Origin: Caulobacter sp.
GTDB lineage: Bacteria; Pseudomonadota; Alphaproteobacteria; Caulobacterales; Caulobacteraceae
NCBI GenBank assembly: GCA_028291055.1
Contig: JAQGIP010000071.1
Coordinates: 1 to 64,000 of the forward strand
Length of the DNA stretch: 64,000 nt
Direction: 5' to 3'
The notes beneath the pieces were generated by a model. The model ran no database searches. It saw nothing but the letters and a program-made list of their open reading frames with translations, and was not told where the DNA came from. Position numbers and translations under genes: made by a program. Positions 43,698 through 50,884 of this stretch are shown one piece after another (position 1 is the first letter of the stretch; each line of letters opens with the position of its first letter).

Positions 43698-43724
43698 GGT
43701 CACATCCTCTCGCGGTCATTCGTC
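43698..43724 (+). promoter_or_regulatory. Candidate ECF41 promoter for the CMD gene
   Basis: GGTCACA (43698-43704), 16 bases, CGTC (43721-43724), reading toward the decarboxylase-family gene. Reported ECF41 promoters have TGTCACA at -35 and CGTC at -10. The match is one base off in the -35. A second weaker candidate (TGTGACG 43753-43759, CGTC 43773-43776) has a 13-base spacer. Confidence 0.5.
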
Positions 43725-43812
43725 ATAGGCGTGACGGATGAAGTCCAGCCGATGTGACGGGCGCGACCGAACCGTCTCCATGAAACGCCAAGACTCCTGA
43801 GGAGACCACCCC

Positions 43813-44271
43813 ATGCAAGCGCGGATGAAGAACCCCCTGATCGCCATGCCCGAGGCGCTGAAGGCGCTGATGGCGCTGGACAAGGTCACCCATGTGGACG
43901 GCCTGCCGCTGATCACGCGCAAGCTGGTGGAACTGCGCGCCAGCCAGATCAACGGCTGCAGCGTCTGTGTCGACATGCACGCGCGCGAGCTGAAGCAGGC
44001 CGGCGACAGCGACGAGCGGCTGTTCGCCGTGGCCGCCTGGCGCGAGACCCCCTATTTCACCGACGCCGAGCGCGCGGCGCTGGCCCTGACCGAGGCGCTG
44101 ACGCGGCTGGCCGACCGCCCCGACGCCGTGCCGGACGATGTGTGGGCGGCCGCCGCGGCGCATTTCGACGAGGCGGCGCTGTCGGGCCTGATCCTGCAGA
44201 TCGGGCTGATCAATGTGTTCAACCGGGTCAATGCGGCGGTGCGCATGCCGGTCGGGGCGGCCTGGAACTAG
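43813..44271 (+). CDS. Carboxymuconolactone decarboxylase (AhpD-like) family protein
   Basis: Predicted 152-residue cytosolic protein. The AhpD-type active site C49-S-V-C52-V-D-M-H56 (INGCSVCVDMHARELKQAG) is complete, giving likely peroxidase or disulfide reductase activity rather than true decarboxylation. Start MQARMKNPLIAMPEALKALM is typical of the ECF41-linked subgroup. Divergent from the ECF41-type sigma factor, which probably activates it. GAGGAG lies upstream of ATG. Confidence 0.92.
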   Translation: MQARMKNPLIAMPEALKALMALDKVTHVDGLPLITRKLVELRASQINGCSVCVDMHARELKQAGDSDERLFAVAAWRETPYFTDAERAALALTEALTRLADRPDAVPDDVWAAAAAHFDEAALSGLILQIGLINVFNRVNAAVRMPVGAAWN

Positions 44272-44285
44272 GGTGAAAACCCGAC

Positions 44286-44445
44286 CAACCCGCTGAATTC
44301 CATAGGGTCGTCATAGCCGGACTTGTTCCGGCTACCCAAGAACACGGTGGTTGAGTGAATAACGCGCCGACCGTCAGCGGCTCATCTCGACTGCCGGTGT
44401 GCATGGGCCCCCGGAACAAGTCCGGGGGTGACGAGAGTGGAGAGG
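44286..44445. repeat. 160-bp repeat element, copy 2 (GGACTTGTTCC family)
   Basis: Same length and orientation as 23666-23825, starting CAACCCGCTGAA and ending GGAGAGG. Contains CCGGACTTGTTCCGG (44317-44331) and its inverse (44411-44425), and the shared internal AACGCGCCGAC. Fills the space between two convergent genes. Confidence 0.85.
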
Positions 44446-44469
44446 CAGTTGAGTCTTCAACCTAGAGCC

Positions 44470-45162
44470 TCAGGCCCGCTCCGCCGCGCGCTCTTCCTCC
44501 AGGTCGCGGATACGGTCGTAGAGGGCCTGGAGCATCGAGGGCCCGCCTTCGCCGGCGACATCTTCCTGCGTTACGACCCGCAAGGGATGGCTGGCCAGGG
44601 TGTCGTCGGCGATGGGGATCAGGGCCACCGGCTCCATATCCAGGGCGCGGTGGGCGGGGCCCTTGCGCTTTTCGCTGGTGCGCCGGTCAGGGCCCACATA
44701 GTCGGCGCGGACCACGAAGTCGGCGGTGCGATTGCCCGCGCGGTCCACGCGCTTGACCAGGGAGCCCACGCTGAAGGGTTTGACGACGAAGGCGTCGATG
44801 CCGGCCTGGCGCGCGGCGCGCACGGCGCGGCGGCTGCCGAAGGCGGAGACCAGCACGATGGGCACGGTGGGGTCGGGCACCCCGGCGTTGGGTGTCAGGG
44901 CCGCCTGGCGCACCACGCGCACCAGCTCCATGCCGCCGATCACCGGCATCATCATGTCGGTGACGATTAGGTCGGGGCGGAAGGAGGGCAGCATGGCCAG
45001 GGCCATCTCGCCGTCGTTGGCGACCGCCACCTCGGCCGCGCCGGCCGACAGCAGGGTCTGTTTGACCAGGATGGCGGTGTGGGCATGGTCGTCGACCACG
45101 AGGATGCGCCGCCCCTCGAGCGGGGGTTTTCGGGACAGTGTGGGGGCGTCGGCCGACTTCAT
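44470..45162 (-). CDS. Response regulator with non-HTH C-terminal region
   Basis: Predicted 230-residue receiver protein. Receiver at about residues 19-140: RRILVVDDHAHTAILVKQTL, phospho-acceptor Asp69 in LIVTDMMMPVIGG, VPIVLVSAFGSR, and FVVKPFSVGSLVKRV. The C-terminus lacks a DNA-binding domain and instead has a DYVGPDRRTSEKRKG motif, common in alphaproteobacterial receiver proteins, and a final coiled coil (YDRIRDLEEERAAERA). Probably a signalling adaptor. The cognate kinase is not adjacent. Divergent from glnE. Confidence 0.85.
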   Translation of the reverse strand: MKSADAPTLSRKPPLEGRRILVVDDHAHTAILVKQTLLSAGAAEVAVANDGEMALAMLPSFRPDLIVTDMMMPVIGGMELVRVVRQAALTPNAGVPDPTVPIVLVSAFGSRRAVRAARQAGIDAFVVKPFSVGSLVKRVDRAGNRTADFVVRADYVGPDRRTSEKRKGPAHRALDMEPVALIPIADDTLASHPLRVVTQEDVAGEGGPSMLQALYDRIRDLEEERAAERA

Positions 45163-45268
45163 CGAACGCCACTATGACGGCAACGCTTCGCCAAACCCTT
45201 GAGAAGCAGGGTAAGCGCGGCGGTAACCATGGGTGGGCGGGTGCGGCCAAATCGCCCACAATGGCGCG

Positions 45269-48175
45269 ATGACACCTCTCGCCGACCGCCTGGCCCCCTG
45301 CGGCCCCGTCCTCGACGCCAAGGCGGCGGACCGCGCGCTGGAAACCCTGACCGCGGCGTTGCCGGATCAGGGGGCGTTGATCGCGCGGGCCTGGCCGGTC
45401 TTGGCGCCGGTGTTCGGGGCTTCGCCCTATCTGGCGTCGTTGGCCCGGCGGCGGCCGAAGGCCTTGGCGCAGACACTGGCGTCCGATCCGGATGAGCGGC
45501 TGGAAGGGCTGATCGCGGCCGCCCGGGCGTTGGGTGGCGAGCCTGACCCCGAGACGGTGCGCCGGGTGTTGCGCGAGCAGAAGACGGACATCCACCTGCT
45601 GACGGCGCTCGCCGACCTGGGCGGGGTGTGGGACCTGGATGCGGTGACGGGGGCGCTGAGCCGGTTCGCGGACGCCGCCGTGTTCGCGGCCCTGGCCCTG
45701 GCGGCGCGGCAAGAGGTGGAGCGGGGGCGGCTGATGGCCACCGACCCCTATGGTCCGCACGGGCCGATCCCGGGGCTGATCTGCCTGGCCATGGGCAAGC
45801 ACGGGGCGTTCGAGCTCAACTATTCCAGCGATATCGACCTGACGCTCTTCTATGAGCCGGAGGCGCTGCCCCTGACCGAGGGGACGGAGGCGCAGAATAC
45901 GGCGGTGCGGTTGAGCCAGACCCTGGCCCAGACGCTGCAGGACCGCACCGGCGACGGCTATGTGTTCCGGGTGGATCTGCGCCTGAGGCCCGATCCCTCG
46001 TCGACGCCTCCGGCCATGCCGCTGGCCGCGGCCTTTGCCTATTATGAGACGGTGGGGCAGAACTGGGAGCGGGCGGCCTTCATCAAGGCGCGCGCGGCGG
46101 GGGGCGACATCCCGCGCGGCGAGGAATTCCTGGAGGAGCTGTCGGCCTTCATCTGGCGCCGCCACCTGGACTTCGCGGCCATCGCCGACATCCATTCGAT
46201 CAAGCGCCAGATCCATGCCTACAAGGTCGATGAGCGGCTGAGCGCCAAGGGGGCGGATCTGAAGCTTGGACGGGGCGGCATCCGCGAGATCGAGTTCTTC
46301 GTCCAGACCCAGCAGCTGATCCTGGGCGGGCGGCATCCCGAGCTGCGTTCGAACCGGACGTTGGATGCGTTGGCGGCATTATCGGACGCGGGGCAGGTGG
46401 ACGCGGATGCGGCCCGGGACATGGCGGGCGCCTATGTCGTGCTGCGCGGGCTGGAGCACCGGGCGCAGATGGTGGCCGACGATCAGACCCATAAGCTTCC
46501 GGAGTCGGATGCGGAGCGCAAACGCATCGCCGCGCTGGCGGGCGAGGGCAATCTGAAGACCTTCGACGCGGGTGTGGAGCGCACGCTGAGGACGGTGAAC
46601 GCGCGCTACGGCAAGCTGTTCGCGGGCGAGGAGGCGCTGTCGTCGAAGTTCGGCAGCCTGGTGTTCACGGGCGTGGACGACGATCCGGAGACGCTGAAGA
46701 CGCTGGGCAAGATGGGGTTTTCGGCCCCGGCGCGCGTCGCCCAGACCATCCGCAACTGGCACCACGGGCGCATCAGCGCGACGCGCACGGAGCGGGGGCG
46801 CGAGCTGTTCACGCGGCTGGCCCCCAGGCTGCTCGACGCCATCCAGGCCAGCGGGGCGCCGGACACCGCCTTCAACCGGTTCGCCGACTTCTTCGCGGGA
46901 TTGAGCTCGGGCGTGCAGGTGCAGTCGCTGTTCCTGGCCCAGCCGCGCCTGCTGGAGCTGGTGGTGGAGGTGATGGCCTTCGCGCCGGAGCTGGCGCGGA
47001 CCCTGGCGCGGCGGCCGGCGGCGTTGGACGCGCTGCTGGACCCGGCGTTCTTCGCACCCTTCGAGACCGGCCAGGGCCGGGCGAGCTTCCAGGCGGCGAT
47101 GGCGGCGGCGCTGGAGGAGGAGGCGCCGTTCGAGGCCTCCATGGACGCCGCGCGCCGGGCCCACCGCGAGCAGGCGTTCCGGGTCGGCGTGCAGGTGATC
47201 AGCGGCACGGCCAGCGCCGAACAGGCGGGCGGGGCCTTCGCGGAGCTGGCGGACCTGTGCATCGAAAGCCTGGCCGCCGCCGCGCTGGGCGAGGTCGAGC
47301 GGATGGGCGCGGCGTTCGCGGGCGAGGTGGCCGTGGTGGCGCTGGGCAAGTGCGGCTCGCGGGAGATGACGGCGCGCTCGGACCTTGATTTGATGACGCT
47401 GTATCGGCCCAGCGCGCCCGATGCGGCCTCGGCGGTGAAGGCGTGGCCGGCGGAGGTCTTCTATGGCCGCTTCACCCAGCGGCTGACGGCGGCGCTGTCG
47501 GCGCCCACCGGCGAGGGCGGACTCTATGAGGTGGATCTGAAGCTGCGCCCGACCGGGAGCAAGGGGCCGGTGGCGGTGAGCTTCCCGGCGTTCGAGCGCT
47601 ATTACGCGGGCGAGGCGGAGACCTGGGAGTATCTGGCCATGACCCGGGCGCGGGTGGCCTGGGCGACGTCGGAGGGGTTCGCGCGGGAATGCGCCGAGGC
47701 GCTGCGGGCGGTGTTGCGGCGGCCGCGCGAGGCGGCGGCGATCGCGGCGGATGTGCGCGAGATGCGCGAGCTGATGGCGCGCGAGCGGCCCCCGCACGGC
47801 TTCTGGGACATGAAGCTCAGCGATGGCGGTTTGGTGGATGTGGAGTTCGCCGCCCAGCATCTGCAGCTGATCCATGCCGGGACGGGCGGGCCCCTGGCGC
47901 AGAATACCGGCGAGGCGTTGGCGGCGATGGCCAAGGCCGGGCTGGCCGATGCGGGGGCCGTGCGGGCGTTGGAGGAGGCCTGGCGGCTGCAGCAGAACCT
48001 CAGCCAGCTGCTGAAGGTGGCGCTGGACGACAAGGCCGATCCGGCCGAGGAGCCGCCCGCCTTCCGCGCCCTGCTGGCGCGGGCGGGTGGGGCGAAGGAC
48101 TTCAAGGCGCTGAAGGCGAAGATCGAGGCGGCGCGGGCGGCGGCGCACGGGGCCTATCTGAAGGTGGTGGGTTAG
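45269..48175 (+). CDS. glnE: Bifunctional glutamine synthetase adenylyltransferase/adenylyl-removing enzyme
   Basis: Cytosolic enzyme that adenylylates and deadenylylates glutamine synthetase in response to PII and glutamine. 968 residues, normal length. Two nucleotidyltransferase domains: the removing domain with NYSSDIDLTLFYEP near residue 186 and the adenylylating domain with ARSDLDLMTLYRP near residue 703, joined by helical regions (KLGRGGIREIEFFVQTQQLI; KLSDGGLVDVEFAAQHLQLI, the duplicated GG(I/L)xxxEF motif). ATG 45269 gives MTPLADRLAPCG; a longer frame upstream lacks support. Confidence 0.96.
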   Translation: MTPLADRLAPCGPVLDAKAADRALETLTAALPDQGALIARAWPVLAPVFGASPYLASLARRRPKALAQTLASDPDERLEGLIAAARALGGEPDPETVRRVLREQKTDIHLLTALADLGGVWDLDAVTGALSRFADAAVFAALALAARQEVERGRLMATDPYGPHGPIPGLICLAMGKHGAFELNYSSDIDLTLFYEPEALPLTEGTEAQNTAVRLSQTLAQTLQDRTGDGYVFRVDLRLRPDPSSTPPAMPLAAAFAYYETVGQNWERAAFIKARAAGGDIPRGEEFLEELSAFIWRRHLDFAAIADIHSIKRQIHAYKVDERLSAKGADLKLGRGGIREIEFFVQTQQLILGGRHPELRSNRTLDALAALSDAGQVDADAARDMAGAYVVLRGLEHRAQMVADDQTHKLPESDAERKRIAALAGEGNLKTFDAGVERTLRTVNARYGKLFAGEEALSSKFGSLVFTGVDDDPETLKTLGKMGFSAPARVAQTIRNWHHGRISATRTERGRELFTRLAPRLLDAIQASGAPDTAFNRFADFFAGLSSGVQVQSLFLAQPRLLELVVEVMAFAPELARTLARRPAALDALLDPAFFAPFETGQGRASFQAAMAAALEEEAPFEASMDAARRAHREQAFRVGVQVISGTASAEQAGGAFAELADLCIESLAAAALGEVERMGAAFAGEVAVVALGKCGSREMTARSDLDLMTLYRPSAPDAASAVKAWPAEVFYGRFTQRLTAALSAPTGEGGLYEVDLKLRPTGSKGPVAVSFPAFERYYAGEAETWEYLAMTRARVAWATSEGFARECAEALRAVLRRPREAAAIAADVREMRELMARERPPHGFWDMKLSDGGLVDVEFAAQHLQLIHAGTGGPLAQNTGEALAAMAKAGLADAGAVRALEEAWRLQQNLSQLLKVALDDKADPAEEPPAFRALLARAGGAKDFKALKAKIEAARAAAHGAYLKVVG

Positions 48176-48236
48176 CGACGGAGCTTGCGTCCACCCGCGT
48201 TCAAGCCGGCAAGACCTGTTTTGTCGGAGTATCCCC

Positions 48237-48629
48237 ATGAAGCGCATCCTGATCGCCCTGGCCCTGACGGCCGCGCCCTCCCTGGCTTTCGCGCAGGACG
48301 GCAGCCTCGACGCCGCCCAGTTCCGGGCGCATCGGATCCAGGCGGTGATGAAGATGGATGCCGACAACGACGGACGCATCTCGCCGGCGGAGTTCTCGGC
48401 CATGGCGGCCAAGCGCGCGGCGGCCGGGCATGCGGGCAAGGGCGGCGGGGAAAAGCTGTTCGCCAAGCTCGACGCCAACGGCGACGGTTCGCTGAGCAGC
48501 GATGAGGTGGGCGCCCTGGCCGATCGGCGCTTCGCCAAGCTGGATGCCAACCACGACGGCAAATTGGATGCGGCCGAGCGTCAGGCGGCGCATCATGGGC
48601 GCGGCGGCGACCAGCCGACCGGCTTTTGA
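48237..48629 (+). CDS. Exported EF-hand protein with three calcium-binding loops
   Basis: Predicted 130-residue periplasmic protein. Signal peptide (MKRILIALALTAAPSLAFAQ) followed by three EF-hand loops: DADNDGRISPAEF, DANGDGSLSSDEV and DANHDGKLDAAER, each with the Asp/Asn and Glu ligands. The C-terminus is His-rich (AAHHGRGG). Probably a calcium or other metal buffer or sensor. It overlaps the downstream ECF sigma gene by one base (TGATG), so it is part of that operon and may be tied to metal or envelope sensing. Confidence 0.9.
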   Translation: MKRILIALALTAAPSLAFAQDGSLDAAQFRAHRIQAVMKMDADNDGRISPAEFSAMAAKRAAAGHAGKGGGEKLFAKLDANGDGSLSSDEVGALADRRFAKLDANHDGKLDAAERQAAHHGRGGDQPTGF

Positions 48630-49240
48630 TGACCCTTGAGGCGGCTGCGGCCGTCCAGGCAACGAGGTGGCGAGTGACGGCGGCGGGCGCGCCCGACCCC
48701 GATGAGGCGCTGGTGGCGCGGGTGGGCCGGGGCGATCCGGCCGCCGCCCAGATGCTCGTCTCGCGCAAGCTGCCGCGCATGCTGGCCCTGGCCGCCCGGA
48801 TGCTGGGCGACAAGGGCGAGGCCGAGGATGTGGCGCAGGAGGCCATGCTGAAGGCCTGGAAGCAGGCGCCGGTATGGAAGCCGGGCGTGGCGAAGTTCGA
48901 CACCTGGCTGCACCGGGTGGCGCTGAACCTCTGCTACGACCGCCTGAGGCGGCGGCGCGAGCAGCCGATGGCGACACCGCCGGAGCAGGTGGATACGGGG
49001 CCGGCGCCGGACCGGGGGCTGATGGCCGCCGACACCGGGCGGCGTGTCGGGATGGCGCTGGCCGCCCTGCCGGAGCGCCAGCGGGAGGCGGTGGTGCTCT
49101 GCCACTACCAGGAGCTGGGGAATATCGAAGCCGCCTCGCTTATGGAGATCAGCGTCGAGGCGCTGGAAAGTCTGTTGTCGCGGGGCCGGCGCGCCCTGCG
49201 CGTCGCCCTGGCCGACCTGGCCCAGGGCGGCAAGCTATGA
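48629..49240 (+). CDS. ECF sigma factor
   Basis: Predicted 203-residue extracytoplasmic-function sigma factor. Region 2: KLPRMLALAARMLGDKGEAE, EDVAQEAMLKAWKQAP, TWLHRVALNLCYDRLRRRRE. Region 4: MALAALPERQREAVVLCHYQ, GNIEAASLMEISVEALESLL, SRGRRALRVALADLA. No C-terminal extension, so an external anti-sigma is expected; the next gene fits. ATG 48629 overlaps the EF-hand stop; GTG codons further in are possible. Third gene downstream is a CnrX-like sensor, suggesting a metal-responsive module. Confidence 0.9.
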   Translation: MTLEAAAAVQATRWRVTAAGAPDPDEALVARVGRGDPAAAQMLVSRKLPRMLALAARMLGDKGEAEDVAQEAMLKAWKQAPVWKPGVAKFDTWLHRVALNLCYDRLRRRREQPMATPPEQVDTGPAPDRGLMAADTGRRVGMALAALPERQREAVVLCHYQELGNIEAASLMEISVEALESLLSRGRRALRVALADLAQGGKL

Positions 49241-49677
49241 GGGTGGGAGCGATGACGAAGACGCGCTTTGAGGCGCTGGCGCAGGCCTACGGCGGGGACG
49301 TGACCCGCTGGCCCGAGGTGGAGCGCGACGCGGCGCTGAGGCTGCTGGCCGCGCAGCCGCGACTGGCGCGCACGGTGCTGGCCCCGGCGCTGACGCTCGA
49401 CATGGCGCTGGACGCCCTGCCCGCCCCGGCGGCGGATGCGGACCTGCGCGCGCGGGTGCTGGCGGCGGCGCCGAAGGCCAGAGCCGCGACGCCCTGGCGG
49501 CGCTGGATCGCGGGCGCGGGGGTCGGGCTGACCCTGGCCAGCGCCTGCGCGGCGGGGGTGGCGGTGGTGGCCAGTGCGGCCCGGCCCTCGGCCGACGACC
49601 GCCGCGCGGATGCGGTGCTGATCGACGCCAGCGTGGACGTCCCGGCGGCGGACCCGAGCGCGCAGGACCAGACCTGA
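49237..49677 (+). CDS. Single-pass membrane protein, probable anti-sigma factor
   Basis: Predicted 146-residue protein. The cytosolic N-terminal ~88 residues contain FEALAQAYGGDVTRWPEVER and helices, then one TM at about 90-112 (GAGVGLTLASACAAGVAVVA) and a short acidic periplasmic tail. Its ATG overlaps the sigma stop (ATGA) and its stop overlaps the next start by one base. Position and topology fit an anti-sigma of the CnrY sort, though no zinc ASD motif is visible. ATG 49252 is an alternative start with worse spacing. Inference from context, not motif. Confidence 0.6.
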   Translation: MRVGAMTKTRFEALAQAYGGDVTRWPEVERDAALRLLAAQPRLARTVLAPALTLDMALDALPAPAADADLRARVLAAAPKARAATPWRRWIAGAGVGLTLASACAAGVAVVASAARPSADDRRADAVLIDASVDVPAADPSAQDQT

Positions 49678-50153
49678 TGAGCGTGCGGTCCCTGGCCATC
49701 GCCCTGATCGTCTCGGCGGCGCTGAACCTGTTCCTGCTGGGGGCGGGGGTGACCGCCGTGGTTTTGGGGCACGGGCTGAAGCCGCCCGTCGCCTCGGCCG
49801 CCGCCCAGCGCGCGCCGCTGTGGCGGGCCGGCGACGAACTGCCGCCCGCCCACCGCCAGGCCTGGCGCGACTATCTGCGCGAGCATGCCCTGAGCGCCGC
49901 GCCGGTGCTGCGCGACGCCCGCAGCGGGCGGCGCGGGGCGTGGGAGATGCTGCTGAAACCCACCGTGGACGTGGCGGCCGCCAAGGCGGCGCTGGCCAAG
50001 GCGCGGAGCGGTGATGAGCAGGCCCGAGGCATTGTGGAAGACGCCATCGTCGACTTCGCGGCGACCCTGCCGGTGGACGAGCGGATGACGCTGCTGGAAG
50101 GCCTGAAGCGCGTCGCGCCGCAGCGGGCGGGGATACAGGCGGAAAAGCGCTAA
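49677..50153 (+). CDS. Periplasmic CnrX/ZraP-like heavy-metal sensor protein
   Basis: Predicted 158-residue membrane-anchored periplasmic protein: N-terminal TM (~5-28, LIVSAALNLFLLGAGVTAVV), then a helical hairpin domain with DELPPAHRQAWRDYLREHAL and RRGAWEMLLKPTVDVAAAKA, typical of the metal-resistance (CnrX/CpxP/ZraP-like) family. His/Asp/Glu residues could bind metal. Last gene of the EF-hand/ECF/anti-sigma operon, overlapping the previous stop by one base. The family fit is by helix pattern, so confidence is moderate. Confidence 0.7.
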   Translation: MSVRSLAIALIVSAALNLFLLGAGVTAVVLGHGLKPPVASAAAQRAPLWRAGDELPPAHRQAWRDYLREHALSAAPVLRDARSGRRGAWEMLLKPTVDVAAAKAALAKARSGDEQARGIVEDAIVDFAATLPVDERMTLLEGLKRVAPQRAGIQAEKR

Positions 50154-50156
50154 GCC

Positions 50157-50370
50157 ATCCTCCCCAGGGTCGCCCAAGCGGACGGGCGGGGGAGGTACCG
50201 CGAAGCGGGGGTGGGGCTTACCGAGTCTAAGGGTGGGCGTGTTCTGGCGCTGAGGTTTGAGCCGTCACCGATGCAGGCGCCAGAACGTGGCTAGTCATCG
50301 AGTCGGTAAGCCCCTCCGGCCGTTCCGGCCACCTCCCCCGCCGGATCGCTTGGGCGATCCTGGGGAGGAT
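50157..50370. repeat. Intergenic inverted repeat (ATCCTCCCCAG arms)
   Basis: Left arm ATCCTCCCCAGG (from 50157) and right arm CCTGGGGAGGAT (to 50370) are exact inverses; inner arms GGGGCTTACCGA/TCGGTAAGCCCC and TTCTGGCGC/GCGCCAGAA also pair. Similar in design to 59860-60017. Lies between convergent genes. Confidence 0.8.
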
Positions 50371-50372
50371 GC

Positions 50373-50801
50373 TCACGCCAGCGCCCAGTTCGCCTTGACG
50401 CTCGCGCAGGCCGGCAGGCCGTGTTTGTCGGCGCCGGGGGTGGTGGCCTGGAGCACCGCGCCGGTCTTCGCCGCCTCATGCACCAGCGCCTCGGGAATGT
50501 TCCATAGCGCCACCTTGCCGCGTCGGCCGTCCGCGCGCCCGGGCTCGCCGGCATAGACGCCCGAAGCGAAGTAGAAGAAGCGGTCGGCTTGACCGCCCCG
50601 GACGTAGTCGCCGAGCCAGCGCGGAGCAGGGCCTTCGAGAGAGACACGCGCGACAAGATCGAAGACGAGGTCGGCCCCGGTGGAGACGCTCTGCCTCTCC
50701 ACGACCCCATCCTTGCCCTGCAAACTGAACACCGCGCCCTTCGGCGGCGCGGTCAGAACCAGCCGCAGCCGCACCGTCTCGCCTGCCTGAGCCTTGGCCA
50801 T
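50373..50801 (-). CDS. DUF5990 family protein
   Basis: Predicted 142-residue protein. It opens MAKAQAGETVRLRLVLTAPP and has GAVFSLQGKDGVV, STGADLVFDLVARVSLEG, PRWLGDYVRGGQADRFFYFA, VYAGEPGRADGRRGKVALWN and GAVLQATTPGADKHGLPACA, a pattern I associate with DUF5990. Function unknown. The start is ATG 50799-50801, with CGGAG upstream; a longer ORF starts at 50846. Divergent from the ABC-F gene. Confidence 0.75.
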   Translation of the reverse strand: MAKAQAGETVRLRLVLTAPPKGAVFSLQGKDGVVERQSVSTGADLVFDLVARVSLEGPAPRWLGDYVRGGQADRFFYFASGVYAGEPGRADGRRGKVALWNIPEALVHEAAKTGAVLQATTPGADKHGLPACASVKANWALA

Positions 50802-50884
50802 ATCCGCTCCGATGCCGTTCAAATCGAGTATGGAGCGTCGCGGCACTGGCGTCAGCCCGCCGCATATGGGATAGGCCCCGCCCC

